DNA of 64,000 nucleotides from AC-32 sp036265535 (GCA_036265535.1 DATAOV010000089.1:10000-73999); one strand, 5' to 3'; numbered from the stretch's first letter, positions 43,182 to 51,989 are shown. Made by a program: numbers and translations. Notes: generated by a model from the letters alone, not told the origin.

Positions 43182-43213
43182 AACGCGCGGGCGCCGTCTG
43201 GGAGACTCACCCC

Positions 43214-43786
43214 GTGTCGCAGCTACGGGCGATCGACGCTGACGTCGAGCGCGCGCTCGAGACCGTCAACGTGCCCGCCTATGTCATCGACGCCCACGGG
43301 ATCATCCGCTGGGTCAATCCGGCGGGGAAGCGGATAGTGGGCGACGTCACCGGGCGGCAGTTCACCTCCGTGTGCGCGCCCGAGGAGTCTCGCCGTGCGC
43401 GCGAGGTATTCGCTTCAAAGATCGCCGGCACCGCCGAGGTGACCGACGCCGAGGTCGTGCTCGTCCAGGAGGACGGCGAGCGGATCGGCGTCGAGGTCAG
43501 CTCCGTCCCGCTGTACTCCGGCGGGCGGATCATCGGCGTCTTCGGGCAGCTCGTCCACGTGGACACGGAGCCCGACCGGCCGCCTCATCCGCACCTCACG
43601 CCCCGGCAGGCGGAGGTTCTACGCATGCTGGAGCGGGGCCATTCGACGCAGCAGATCGCCCGGGAGCTCCACCTGAGCCTCGAGACGGTGCGCAACCACA
43701 TCCGGCACCTGCTTCGCGCGCTCGGGGTGCATTCCCGCCTCGAGGCGGTCGCCCTCGCCCGGCACGGCGAAGTCGCGGTCAGCTGA
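43214..43786 (+). CDS. PAS-domain LuxR-type transcriptional regulator
   Basis: 190 aa. The N-terminal PAS domain is VNVPAYVIDAHGIIRWVNPA (about residues 20-39), then VLVQEDGERIGVEVSSVP. The C-terminal LuxR HTH is LTPRQAEVLRMLERGHSTQQ, then IARELHLSLETVRNHIRHLL. It has no receiver domain, so it probably senses a ligand or redox state through PAS. GTG 43214 was chosen at the domain start. A copy of the 21-bp palindrome sits 32 bases upstream, and the gene lies at the edge of the region carrying the other seven copies. Confidence 0.9.
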   Translation: MSQLRAIDADVERALETVNVPAYVIDAHGIIRWVNPAGKRIVGDVTGRQFTSVCAPEESRRAREVFASKIAGTAEVTDAEVVLVQEDGERIGVEVSSVPLYSGGRIIGVFGQLVHVDTEPDRPPHPHLTPRQAEVLRMLERGHSTQQIARELHLSLETVRNHIRHLLRALGVHSRLEAVALARHGEVAVS

Positions 43787-43789
43787 GAT

Positions 43790-43957
43790 TCAGCCGCAGC
43801 GCGGGCACCTGCGCCGTGTCCCGAGCTCGCGACCACAGGAGGCGCAGCGCCCGCGGTTCCGGCGGGCGCGCAGGCGCCGTTCGCGCAGGCCCATGCGGCA
43901 CATGACGAGCCCGACTCCGATCGTCACGAGCGCGTTCACGAGCAGGTGCGAGCTCAT
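43790..43957 (-). CDS. 55-aa protein with one membrane helix and a C-terminal zinc ribbon
   Basis: ATG 43957. It begins MSSHLLVNALVTIGVGLVMC (one helix), then a very basic stretch (RMGLRERRLRARRNRG), then CASC, nine residues and CPRC ending in Gly, a Cys4 zinc-ribbon pattern. It is therefore likely a membrane-tethered zinc-finger peptide. It starts 5 bases after the stop of another short frame and converges with the PAS-LuxR gene. Function unknown. Confidence 0.6.
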   Translation of the reverse strand: MSSHLLVNALVTIGVGLVMCRMGLRERRLRARRNRGRCASCGRELGTRRRCPRCG

Positions 43958-43962
43958 CACAG

Positions 43963-44088
43963 TCAGGCCGCAGACGTCGGAGTGCCGAGCTCAGCCGGGC
44001 CGGCGGGAGCCCTGCCGAGGACATCGATCACGAGCGGCACGAGGATCAGCTTCGAGTGTCCGTAGCCGAGAGCAGCAGGAGCCTTCAC
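43963..44088 (-). CDS. Possible 41-aa hypothetical protein
   Basis: GTG 44088 preceded by GAAGGA. It begins MKAPAALGYGHSKLILVPLV and ends in a Pro/Ala/Thr-rich tail. Immediately upstream of the zinc-ribbon gene on the same strand. Support is only the ribosome binding site and the operon-like spacing. Confidence 0.25.
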   Translation of the reverse strand: MKAPAALGYGHSKLILVPLVIDVLGRAPAGPAELGTPTSAA

Positions 44089-44158
44089 AGCCGGTCCTTC
44101 TGGCTGGTCTCATCCGCGCTCACGACCCTCCGAGCAAATCGCTCGCGGGCTCGAGCGG

Positions 44159-44179
44159 CATCGCCCCGAAGGGATGAAA
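44159..44179. promoter_or_regulatory. CATC-type palindrome, site 2 (weak)
   Basis: CATCGCCC, five bases, GGATGAAA. It lies between the histidine kinase end and the small minus-strand genes at 43.8-44.1 kb. The right half is degenerate, and it is the weakest member with site 7. Confidence 0.35.
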
Positions 44180-44195
44180 GCCCGGATCCATTCGG

Positions 44196-45746
44196 CTAGC
44201 CGACAGCGGCTGCCGTGGCCGGGATCTCGACGGTGATGCGCGTCCCGCTGCCAACGCGGCTTTCGATCGCCATCGAGCCGCCGATCGCCTCGGCCCGGTC
44301 GCGAAGCCCTTCCAGGCCCGAGCCCGGACGCTCGTTCGCGCCTCCGCGGCCGTCGTCGAAGACGTCGATGCGAAGGCTGTCGGGACCGGCGTGCGCGCGC
44401 ACCTGGATAAGCGCGGCTTGCGAGTACTTCTGTGCATTCGCGATTGCCTCGGCGATGACGTAATAGCCCACCGTTTCGGCGACCGTGTCCAGCCGCCCCG
44501 AAGGGATCTCGAGCAGGGTGACCGGGATAGTGGAACGGAGCGCGAGGGTCTTGATCGCCTCGCCGAGCCCCAGGTCGACGAGGACGCTCGGATGGAGGCC
44601 GTGCGCGAGCTCTCGGAGCTCGTCCATCGCGAGCTGCAGCTCACTCTCCGCCTCCGTAAGGAGCGCCGAGACGCGCTCGGGCTCCTTTCGGGTCGCGTCG
44701 ACGGCTTCGCGAAGATTCAGGGCGAGCCACATCAGGCGGAGCTGCGCGCCGTCGTGGAGGTCGTGCTCGAGGCGCCGACGGGCGTTGTCGGCAGCCGAGA
44801 TGAGCCGCGAGCGAGAGGTGCTCAGGCGCGTCGCGATCTGCTCGCGCTCGGTGACAACGGCGGCGAGGCAGAGCGCCGAGAGGGCGGAGACCGCGATGAA
44901 GAGCTGCGCGTTGAGAACACTCCGCGTGACCGACTCGAAGTGGAACGGGCCCGTGTAGTGGGTGGTGTTCCAGACCGTGAAGAGGGCCGTCGCCGCAACT
45001 GCGGTCGTCGCGCCGCGCTGGCCGAAACGGAGCGCCGCCCAGATCAACGCCGGGAAGACGAGGTACATCACCGGGTTCTCATTCCGAGAGGCGAACCCCG
45101 CCAGACCGAGGGTCGTTCCCAGCAGGATCGCGCCCTCGATGACGCGCGCCCGGGTCCAGTGCCGCGGGAGCGGCCCGTACCAGGCGAGGGCCAGCGGCAC
45201 GACGATCAGCGCGCCGGACGCGTCGCCGAGCCACCACGTCCGCCAGACCGTGGGCGCATGGTCGACGTGGATCACTCCTCCGGATAGGAGGGACAACCCG
45301 CCGATTGTCGCGCTGAGGGCGGCCCCCGCTGCGATGGCCACCACGATCGCGCCGACCCCTTGGATGCTGTCGAGCGGTGATCCCCTCCGGACAAGCCGTC
45401 GCAACAGCACCGTCGCCAGGATCACTTCCAACATGTTTCCGAGGGTCTGCCCGAGCGCGGATCCGATCGGGAGCGTGGAGTAGCTGTTCGCGAGGAGGTC
45501 TCCGATTAGGACGCCCGGCCAGAAACGCAGGCCGCCGAGGTAGAGGAAGGAAATTCCTACACCGACCGGGAGCCAGACGATCGCCGCCACCGGGCCGGAG
45601 AACTCCAGCACATAGCCCGTCTTCGCCCCGGCGTAGTAGAGGCCCGCCAAGGCCCCCACGCCCAGTAGATACCGCGCCGTCGGTCTGGCGAGCCACTGAG
45701 CCCACGTCCGGTCCCGAGGTTCGTGGGCAGCGATCGCCTCACTCAC
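44196..45746 (-). CDS. MASE1-domain sensor histidine kinase (NarX/DesK-type HisKA_3)
   Basis: 516 aa. About eight N-terminal membrane helices form a MASE1 domain (GPVAAIVWLPVGVGISFLYL near residue 51). HisKA_3 follows with the phospho-His in NARRRLEHDLHDGAQLR (near 320). The HATPase has the N-box IAEAIANAQKYSQ and the G-box GSGLEGLRDRAEAIGG. It is the partner of the response regulator directly upstream, whose stop overlaps its ATG. The MASE1 signal is unknown. Confidence 0.93.
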   Translation of the reverse strand: MSEAIAAHEPRDRTWAQWLARPTARYLLGVGALAGLYYAGAKTGYVLEFSGPVAAIVWLPVGVGISFLYLGGLRFWPGVLIGDLLANSYSTLPIGSALGQTLGNMLEVILATVLLRRLVRRGSPLDSIQGVGAIVVAIAAGAALSATIGGLSLLSGGVIHVDHAPTVWRTWWLGDASGALIVVPLALAWYGPLPRHWTRARVIEGAILLGTTLGLAGFASRNENPVMYLVFPALIWAALRFGQRGATTAVAATALFTVWNTTHYTGPFHFESVTRSVLNAQLFIAVSALSALCLAAVVTEREQIATRLSTSRSRLISAADNARRRLEHDLHDGAQLRLMWLALNLREAVDATRKEPERVSALLTEAESELQLAMDELRELAHGLHPSVLVDLGLGEAIKTLALRSTIPVTLLEIPSGRLDTVAETVGYYVIAEAIANAQKYSQAALIQVRAHAGPDSLRIDVFDDGRGGANERPGSGLEGLRDRAEAIGGSMAIESRVGSGTRITVEIPATAAAVG

Positions 45747-46414
45747 GAGGCCACGCCTTTCTCCCCGGTCAGGTACAGCAGCGCGGCCTTCACGCGCCGG
45801 TTGACGTCGGAGGCCTCGCCCAGGTCGAGCTTGAGGAAGATCCCGTTGATATGTCGCTCGACGGCTCGTTTCGTGACCTCGAGCTTCGTCGCGATCCAGG
45901 TATTGCTTCGCCCCTCGGCGATCATCGCGAGGATCTCCCGCTCGCGGGGCGTCAGCCTCTCCAGCCCCGGATCGTGTCTCGCGCGCGCGGAGACGAGCTT
46001 GTCGACGATGCGCGGATCGACCAGCGAGCGGCCGGCGACGACCTCCCGCAGCGCGCGAGCGAGCTCGTCCTCGTCCTTGACCCGCTCCTTGAGCAGGTAC
46101 GCCCGCTGGGTCGAGCCGTCCTCGAACAGGCTCATCGCGTACGACGGCTCCGCATGCTGGCTGAGCACGACCACGCCGACGTCGGGATGCGACGTCCGCA
46201 GCTCGCCCGCGAAGCGAATGCCCTCGTCGGTGTTCGTCGGCGGCATCCGGATGTCGGTCACGACCGCGTCCGGCTCCTCGCGATCGACCGTGGTCCGAAG
46301 CTCCTCGAGATCCCCGCAGGCGGCCACGAGGTCGACGTCCTCGATCGTCTCGAGCACGCGTGCGATCCCTTCGCGGGCGAGAAAGCTGTCGTCGCCCAGA
46401 ACGACGCGGATCAC
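45743..46414 (-). CDS. NarL-type response regulator, partner of the MASE1 kinase
   Basis: 223 aa. The receiver has VVLGDDSFLAREG, phospho-acceptor Asp in DAVVTDIRMPPT (near residue 53) and Lys in AYLLKERV. The LuxR HTH is LTPREREILAMIAEGRSNTW, then IATKLEVTKRAVERHINGIF. GTG 46414 begins the receiver; upstream residues in the same frame are not conserved-looking. The 3' end overlaps the kinase start by 4 bases. It is a good candidate regulator of the neighbouring operons. Confidence 0.93.
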   Translation of the reverse strand: MIRVVLGDDSFLAREGIARVLETIEDVDLVAACGDLEELRTTVDREEPDAVVTDIRMPPTNTDEGIRFAGELRTSHPDVGVVVLSQHAEPSYAMSLFEDGSTQRAYLLKERVKDEDELARALREVVAGRSLVDPRIVDKLVSARARHDPGLERLTPREREILAMIAEGRSNTWIATKLEVTKRAVERHINGIFLKLDLGEASDVNRRVKAALLYLTGEKGVAS

Positions 46415-46831
46415 GGCGTGACGCCCATCGCGGCCAAGCCTAGGGCGCCGCCGGCTTCCGGCGGGTAACGAAGTGGTGTGATTCCCGCTCTCACGGCGAA
46501 AAACCTCCCGGTAGAACACGGCGGATTCGCCCCTGGATCACGCGATCGAGCGGCCTCGATCGAGAGCGGCGGTCGGAACCGAAAGCCTTGTGCCGCTCGC
46601 TGCTGGTGCGAGCGCGGCGTTGCACGTTTTCTTCTCGTGGCAAGTATCGCAGCCGCCCCGCCGACGAGCAAGACCGGTCGGTTCAGCCTGATCTACGAAT
46701 CGTGGTGATTTGCACGGTGCTAGCAACCACGTCAGATCAGCGGATCCCCGAATGCCCGGGGAACGTCTCGGGCGGATACTCGGCGCTGCAGACGTTTGCC
46801 AATCCTCCACCAGCAGGAGGCCTATCCCCGC
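46415..46831. other. 417-base divergent intergenic region
   Basis: It lies between the response regulator and the MalT-like gene. I see a perfect GATCGAG/CTCGATC hairpin at 46545-46562, a -10-like GATACT near 46774, and an AGGAGG ribosome binding site before the MalT-like ATG. A plus-strand frame at 46478-46708 is open but has no coding character. No copy of the CATC palindrome was found here. Confidence 0.5.
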
Positions 46832-49177
46832 ATGAAACCGAGCAGCACGGAGCTGCGCGCAGGCGCCCAAGGCGTCCTGGTCCAGGATCACGTCCCGTCC
46901 CGGCTGCCCTTCGACGTCGTGGAATCCAAGGTACGCGTGCCGCAGGTTCCGGCCGGAACGGTCTCGCGCACCGCGCTCGTCAACCGTCTCCGCGCCGCCG
47001 GCGCATTTCCGCTCGTGCTCGTCGTGGCGCCGGCCGGGTACGGGAAGACGACGTTGCTGTCGCAGTGGGCGGCCCGGGACGCGCGCGCGTTCGCCTGGGT
47101 CTCGATCGACGAGCACGACAACGAGCCAGTCGCGTTTCTCAGGCACGTGGCGGCCGCGCTCGACCGCACCGAGCCGATCGACGCGCGGGCGCTCGAGCCG
47201 CTCGCACTCGAGGACGAATCCGTCTGGACGAAGGCCCTGCCGCGCCTCGCCGACGCGCTGGCCCGGCGCGAGTCGCCCTTCGTCCTCGTGCTGGACGGCG
47301 CGGATGCGCTCACGCAGGACTCGATCTCAGTGCTGACCGCACTCCTGGAGCATGTTCCGGCGAGATCGATGATCGCGCTCGCCGGCCGCGTCACGCCGAA
47401 CCTCCCCGTCGCCGCGCTCAGGGCGCGCAGGCCCCTGCTGGAAATCGGCCCCTACGAGCTCGCGCTGAGCCGCCGCGAGGCCGAGATACTGCTGCGGGCC
47501 GCGCACGTGGAGCTCGAGGACGACGAGATCAACACGCTCCTGGAGCGCACCGAGGGGTGGCCGACCGGCCTTTACCTCGCCGCCCTGGCGTCGCGCGACC
47601 CGAACTGCGGCGAGAACGCCGAGCTGCCCGATGTCCTTACCGTCGGCGGTGACGACCGCTACTTCGCCGACTACTTCCGCTCCGAGTACCTGTCGCGCCT
47701 GACGCCGGACCGCCTGACGTTCCTTCGCCGCACGTCGGTGCTCGAGACGATGTCCGGCCCGCTCTGCGATGCCGTCCTGGAGCGCAAGGAGTCGGCCGTC
47801 GAGCTCGCGTCCATCGAGGAGGCGAACACCTTCATCGTCCCACTCGACCGTCGCCGCGGCTGGTACCGCTACCACCACCTGTTCCGGGATCTGCTCAGGC
47901 GGGAGCTGGAGGATCGCGAGCCCGAGCTCGTGCCGGTGCTCAACCAGCGGGCGGCCGACTGGTTCGAAGTGCAGGGGGACGCCGAGTCGACGCTCGACTA
48001 CTCGTACGCTGCGGGCAACGCAGACAGTGCTGCCCGGATCCTGAGCTCGATCGCCATGACCATGTCCTCGAGCGGCCGCGTGACGGCCGTCGAGTCCTGG
48101 CTCGACCACTTCGACGACGAGGCGCAGCTGAAGCGGTATCCAGCCGTCGCCGTGGAAGGGTCGCGCATCCACGCCTTCCGCGGGCGCGCCGAGCGGGCCG
48201 AGAAATGGCTCGCGGCCGCCGAGCGAGGCCTGCCGAAGAACGGCAAGGGCGGAGCCACCCGGGCGTGCATCGATGTGCTGCGCGGTGCGATGTGCGCCGA
48301 GGGGCCGGAGCGCATGCTCAAGAAGACCGACTCGGCGCTGACAGCGCTCCCCCCGGACCACCCTTGGCATCCGTGGGCGTTGGTCGTCAACGGGACAGCC
48401 CACCTACTCCTCGGCGACGACGATCGCGCCGACAGCGTGCTGGCGTCGGCTGCCGAGGTCTCGGACCGGACCGGCCGCGCCGAGAGCCGCGCCCTTGCGC
48501 TCAGCGAGCGCTCCCTGCTCGCGTCGGGGCACGACGACGAAGGAGCCGAGATGCTCGCGCTGGAAGCGCATCGCTTGATCGAGGAACGCGAGCTCGACGG
48601 CTACCCGAGCAGCGCCCTCGACCTGGCCGCCACGGCCCGAGCGCTCCTACGGCACGGGCGCTGGGACGACGCGCGCAGGCAGCTGACGATCACCCAGATG
48701 CTCGCGCCGAGCCTGACCCATGCGATCCCGTGGCTCTCCGTGCAGGTGCGGCTCGAGCTCGGCCGCGCCTATGTGACCCTGCGGGACCACAACGGCGCGC
48801 GTGCCCTGCTCGCCGAGGCCCGGGAGATCCTGCAACTGCGGCCCTCGCTCGGGGTCCTGGGCGAGCAGGTCGCGACGCTCGAGGCCGAGATCGAGGCGAT
48901 CCCACAGGCCACCGCGGCGGGCGGCTCGGGCCTGACGCGGGCCGAGCTTCGCCTGCTTCCCCTTCTCTCGACGCACCTCTCGTTCCGTGAGATCGGCGAG
49001 CGACTGTTCGTCTCCCGCAACACGATCAAGACCCAGGCGATCTCCGTCTACCGCAAGCTCGGCGTCTCGAGCCGCAGCGACGCGATCACCAGGGCGCGCG
49101 AGCTCGGGCTCGTCGAAGGCTCAACGGACGCCGCCGAGTCGTTCGCGAGCGACGACGCTCAGCCTGTCGCCTCCTGA
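46832..49177 (+). CDS. MalT-like LuxR-family ATP-dependent regulator (STAND ATPase)
   Basis: 781 aa. The N-terminal NTPase has Walker A VVAPAGYGKTTLLSQW (near residue 68) and Walker B FVLVLDGADAL (near 150), then a winged-helix/arm region (RYHHLFRDLLRRELEDR near 347). TPR-like helical repeats occupy roughly 380-700. The C-terminal LuxR HTH is LSFREIGERLFVSRNTIKTQ, then AISVYRKLGVSSRSDAITRA. Such proteins bind ATP and an inducer to oligomerise and activate promoters. ATG 46832 has AGGAGG upstream. No inducer can be read from sequence. Confidence 0.92.
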   Translation: MKPSSTELRAGAQGVLVQDHVPSRLPFDVVESKVRVPQVPAGTVSRTALVNRLRAAGAFPLVLVVAPAGYGKTTLLSQWAARDARAFAWVSIDEHDNEPVAFLRHVAAALDRTEPIDARALEPLALEDESVWTKALPRLADALARRESPFVLVLDGADALTQDSISVLTALLEHVPARSMIALAGRVTPNLPVAALRARRPLLEIGPYELALSRREAEILLRAAHVELEDDEINTLLERTEGWPTGLYLAALASRDPNCGENAELPDVLTVGGDDRYFADYFRSEYLSRLTPDRLTFLRRTSVLETMSGPLCDAVLERKESAVELASIEEANTFIVPLDRRRGWYRYHHLFRDLLRRELEDREPELVPVLNQRAADWFEVQGDAESTLDYSYAAGNADSAARILSSIAMTMSSSGRVTAVESWLDHFDDEAQLKRYPAVAVEGSRIHAFRGRAERAEKWLAAAERGLPKNGKGGATRACIDVLRGAMCAEGPERMLKKTDSALTALPPDHPWHPWALVVNGTAHLLLGDDDRADSVLASAAEVSDRTGRAESRALALSERSLLASGHDDEGAEMLALEAHRLIEERELDGYPSSALDLAATARALLRHGRWDDARRQLTITQMLAPSLTHAIPWLSVQVRLELGRAYVTLRDHNGARALLAEAREILQLRPSLGVLGEQVATLEAEIEAIPQATAAGGSGLTRAELRLLPLLSTHLSFREIGERLFVSRNTIKTQAISVYRKLGVSSRSDAITRARELGLVEGSTDAAESFASDDAQPVAS

Positions 49178-49184
49178 AGAGCGT

Positions 49185-49400
49185 CTACGCGTCCAGGTCC
49201 GCGTACTCGCGCTCGTGCCTGCGGTCGTAGAACCAGCCGAAGGCCAGCAGGATGACGAAGAAGAACAACAGCGCGCCGAATATGCCCCACCTGTACCACG
49301 CCGCGTCGACCAGCAAGAACAGCAGCAGGGCCGCGATGCCGAACACAATCACCAGGCCGATCAGCTTTAGCCAAAACCTCGCTCCGAGCTCGTCGTTCAC
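49185..49400 (-). CDS. Small two-helix membrane protein
   Basis: 71 aa, GTG 49400 with AAAGGAG upstream. Helices are LKLIGLVIVFGIAALLLFLL and WGIFGALLFFFVILLAFGWF, and the tail is charged (YDRRHEREYADLDA). No family recognised. Site 3 of the palindrome family lies 53 bases upstream. It converges with the MalT-like gene. Confidence 0.8.
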   Translation of the reverse strand: MNDELGARFWLKLIGLVIVFGIAALLLFLLVDAAWYRWGIFGALLFFFVILLAFGWFYDRRHEREYADLDA

Positions 49401-49453
49401 GTCCGCTCCTTTGCGTCGATCCCCTCGATCGTCACGCCTACCTTGTCACACGG

Positions 49454-49474
49454 CATCGTCCAAACCGGATGATG
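49454..49474. promoter_or_regulatory. CATC-type palindrome, site 3
   Basis: CATCGTCC, five bases, GGATGATG; one mismatch from perfect symmetry. It lies 53 bases upstream of the small membrane protein gene and 5 bases after the AI-2E transporter stop. Confidence 0.6.
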
Positions 49475-49479
49475 CAAGC

Positions 49480-50679
49480 CTAGGCAGGCACGATCGGCGC
49501 GTCGGGCGGCGCCTCGGGCGCGGACTCCGAGCCCACCTCCGGTACCGCGGCTGCAGCGTGGGCCCTCGTCAGGTCTCGCATGATGTGCACGACGGCGGAG
49601 GCTAGCGGAGCCGCCAGGACGAGCCCGAGCATTCCGAAGATGCAGCCGGCGCCGATTGTGAGCACGAGCACGGCGAGCGGGTGCAGGTTCAGGGCGGCGC
49701 CCATCGCGAAGGGCTGGACGAGGTTCTGGAGCAGCCCGTTGGCCAGGATGACGACCAGGAGCATGACCAGGGCGACGGTGGTTCCCTTGGCCCCGAGCGC
49801 GATCAGGACGGCGAAGGCTCCTGCGACGAACGCACCGACATACGGGACGTACGCAGTAACGAAGGTGACGATCCCGATCGTGCCGGCGAGCGGCACTCCG
49901 AGCACGAGCGCCGCGAGTCCGACGACGACGCCGTTGAACGCCGCCACGATCGTGACGCCGAGGAAGTAGCCCCGCAGCGACCTGATGACGCCACCGGTTA
50001 TCAACTGCCCCACCGGAGGCGGCACCCCGAGGTGGCGGTCGACCCAGCGCCGCATCGATGGGCCGTCCTTCATGATGAAGAAGAGGCTCAGGAGCGCGAA
50101 CGAGAGGGCGAAGGCGACGGAGGTGAGCCCCTCGATGCCGTTGATCACACCCTTCGTGAGGGTCGAGATGATCTTCGGGACGTCGGCCTCGACGCTTGAC
50201 TTCGCGCTCGATGAGCCGGACTTGTCGACGCCGAGATCGTTGAGCCACCCCTCCGCCTTGCCGGCGGCCGCCTTGACGTTCTCCGATATCGCTCCTTCCT
50301 GCGAGGTGATCCCCCCGATCACGATCACGAGCACGAACGCTGCAATCGCCGCGAGCCCGAGCAGCACTAGCCCGGCGGCCGCGGCTCGCGGCATGTGCCG
50401 ATCAAGCACGCCGACGAGGGGCATCGAGACCGTCGCAACGATCGTCCCCGCCACCACCGGCCCGACGATCGTGTAGGTGGCCCCGAGCAACCAGATGAAG
50501 GCGGCCGTCAGAGCGAGGAACCCGACAAGCAGCCACGAGGTCCGGCCCAGGTCTCGCAGCCAGCGCGGCGCGGAGAACACCGTGGCGAGCTCCCCGGCAT
50601 CCGTCGCCGCGAGCTCGAACGGAGCCGGCTCCACCCGGGCAGCGTTCTCCTTCCTCCTGAGGTGCCTCAGGAAGTCCAC
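49480..50679 (-). CDS. AI-2E family transporter (TqsA/PerM type)
   Basis: 399 aa. AI-2E/PerM pattern with WLLVGFLALTAAFIWLLGAT near the N-terminus, a soluble region about residues 135-185, and VFALSFALLSLFFIMKDGP-like helices. GIVTFVTAYVPYVGAFVAGA near 275 is a family hallmark. The family includes autoinducer-2 exporters and Na+/H+ antiporters, so transport of AI-2 is not implied. GTG 50679 overlaps the stop of the GAP gene by one base: one operon, controlled from the site at 51391. Confidence 0.9.
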   Translation of the reverse strand: MDFLRHLRRKENAARVEPAPFELAATDAGELATVFSAPRWLRDLGRTSWLLVGFLALTAAFIWLLGATYTIVGPVVAGTIVATVSMPLVGVLDRHMPRAAAAGLVLLGLAAIAAFVLVIVIGGITSQEGAISENVKAAAGKAEGWLNDLGVDKSGSSSAKSSVEADVPKIISTLTKGVINGIEGLTSVAFALSFALLSLFFIMKDGPSMRRWVDRHLGVPPPVGQLITGGVIRSLRGYFLGVTIVAAFNGVVVGLAALVLGVPLAGTIGIVTFVTAYVPYVGAFVAGAFAVLIALGAKGTTVALVMLLVVILANGLLQNLVQPFAMGAALNLHPLAVLVLTIGAGCIFGMLGLVLAAPLASAVVHIMRDLTRAHAAAAVPEVGSESAPEAPPDAPIVPA

Positions 50680-51356
50680 TACGTGCTCAACCCGGCTATC
50701 GCGTCACCGATCAGCTTGAAGCCGAGGATAAGGAGGAGGACGGACATGATCGCGGCATTGTGGGCTGCCATCCACACCTTCAGGTCGTCCAGGATCCGCG
50801 CTGCTCGATCGCCGAGGGTGAGGTAGATGACCAGGGGCGCCAGGATCGTCAGTGACCCCAGCGCGATGAAGATCGCCAGCGTTCCCGCTTCCTCGCCGGT
50901 CGAGATGTCCGCCTGGGCGATCGCGGCCGCTGCCGCGATGGTGAGCGCGAGGTTCTTGGGATTGAGAGCTGAGAGCAGAAAGCCTGCGGCGAGCGACTTG
51001 GCCGCGGTGAAGCGGTCGATGGCCTGCATCCACTTCGGCATCGCCGCCTCCTGACCGGGGGCGGGGCGCCCACGCCACTGCTTGAGGGCGAGCAGGAGGA
51101 ACAGCGTTCCGAGCACGACCTTGAGAAGGCTCACCCAGGTCTCCGGCTCACCGCTGCCGGTAGTGGCGTTCCCACTCGCGATCGCGAGCATGATCGCCCC
51201 GGCCAAAGTCAGCCCTGCGACCCAACCGATCGCGAACGCGATTCCGTTCCCACGAGCGCGGGGAGTGCCGAGCATCAGCACGATGGCGATGATCGGAACC
51301 GGGCTGATGGCGACGCCGATCGCCAGGGGCAGGATGTCGCCGATCGCTTGGCCCAT
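50679..51356 (-). CDS. GAP (Sap/SfLAP, LysE-like) family membrane protein, copy 1
   Basis: 225 aa with six helices. IGDILPLAIGVAISPVPIIAIVLML opens the protein, FLLSALNPKNLALTIAAAAA is near residue 130 and ILDDLKVWMAAHNAAIMSVL lies at the end. Mycobacterial Gap/Sap proteins of this family help move glycopeptidolipid or sulfolipid to the surface, and others resemble LysE exporters. It starts 34 bases from palindrome site 4. A paralogue is at 58605-59276. Confidence 0.87.
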   Translation of the reverse strand: MGQAIGDILPLAIGVAISPVPIIAIVLMLGTPRARGNGIAFAIGWVAGLTLAGAIMLAIASGNATTGSGEPETWVSLLKVVLGTLFLLLALKQWRGRPAPGQEAAMPKWMQAIDRFTAAKSLAAGFLLSALNPKNLALTIAAAAAIAQADISTGEEAGTLAIFIALGSLTILAPLVIYLTLGDRAARILDDLKVWMAAHNAAIMSVLLLILGFKLIGDAIAGLST

Positions 51357-51390
51357 TCCCGTCGATCGTTCTCGCGGTCTCGGGCTCGAG

Positions 51391-51411
51391 CATCATCCGG
51401 ACGGGATGATG
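51391..51411. promoter_or_regulatory. CATC-type palindrome, site 4 (perfect)
   Basis: CATCATCC, five bases, GGATGATG: all eight half-site bases are symmetric. It lies in the 96-base gap between the divergent GAP/AI-2E operon (34 bases) and the unknown gene at 51453 (41 bases), so it could act on both. Confidence 0.65.
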
Positions 51412-51452
51412 TCCACGGCGGCCGACCGGGCCATCGATTTCATCCGGTCGGC

Positions 51453-51989
51453 ATGACGGTCGGTGGGACGTGGCGCGAGACACTTGCTGGGGAAGTGAGC
51501 GGGACCAGCGATCCCCAGGTCGAGCGGATCGACGCGCTGTTCGTCCAGAGCGCGACGGCCTTCTCCAGCGACGCGGGGACGATCACGCTCCACGGCGTGG
51601 CTGACTCGACGGTGTACTTCGCCGACCGGCCGAGGCGCGAGATCGGGCACATCCCGTCTCGCCGCTTCGTCGAGCTGTGGGAAGCCGGAGCCAACCGCTT
51701 TGCGATCGACCCGCCGAACGCCGTGCTGTCCTTCCTGGACGACAACGGGGGCGCGCCCGAGGACGCGGCGGTCGTCCTACGGGAGCCGCGGCTCGAGGAC
51801 GGGACCCTCTCCTACACCGTCGAGGTGCTGGAGGGGACGCTCCCGCGGAGCTCGGGCCCTTGCACCCTCTTCATCGACGTGTTCGGCCGCCCGCTGGCTC
51901 CCGCCTCGGGCGCAGGCGAGCAACGCCGGGCGATGGCGAAGCTCGGTTTAGCGCGGAGGCCCAAGGCCGCCGTCGTCAGGCGGCGCTGA
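51453..51989 (+). CDS. Soluble protein of an unrecognised family
   Basis: 178 aa without signal or membrane segments. Recognisable local patterns are VYFADRPRREIGHIPSRRFV (near 50), DPPNAVLSFLDDNGGAPEDA (near 88) and SSGPCTLFIDVFGRPLAP (near 140). They look like a conserved beta-rich domain, but I cannot name a family. ATG 51453 was chosen because earlier frame lies inside the palindrome/promoter region. The last 42 bases overlap the convergent flippase-like gene. Its promoter carries palindrome site 4. Confidence 0.7.
   Translation: MTVGGTWRETLAGEVSGTSDPQVERIDALFVQSATAFSSDAGTITLHGVADSTVYFADRPRREIGHIPSRRFVELWEAGANRFAIDPPNAVLSFLDDNGGAPEDAAVVLREPRLEDGTLSYTVEVLEGTLPRSSGPCTLFIDVFGRPLAPASGAGEQRRAMAKLGLARRPKAAVVRRR

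Noticed and set aside
46478..46708. Plus-strand open frame in the response-regulator/MalT gap
   Set aside because: No ribosome binding site, mixed low-complexity content and no motif; treated as non-coding.
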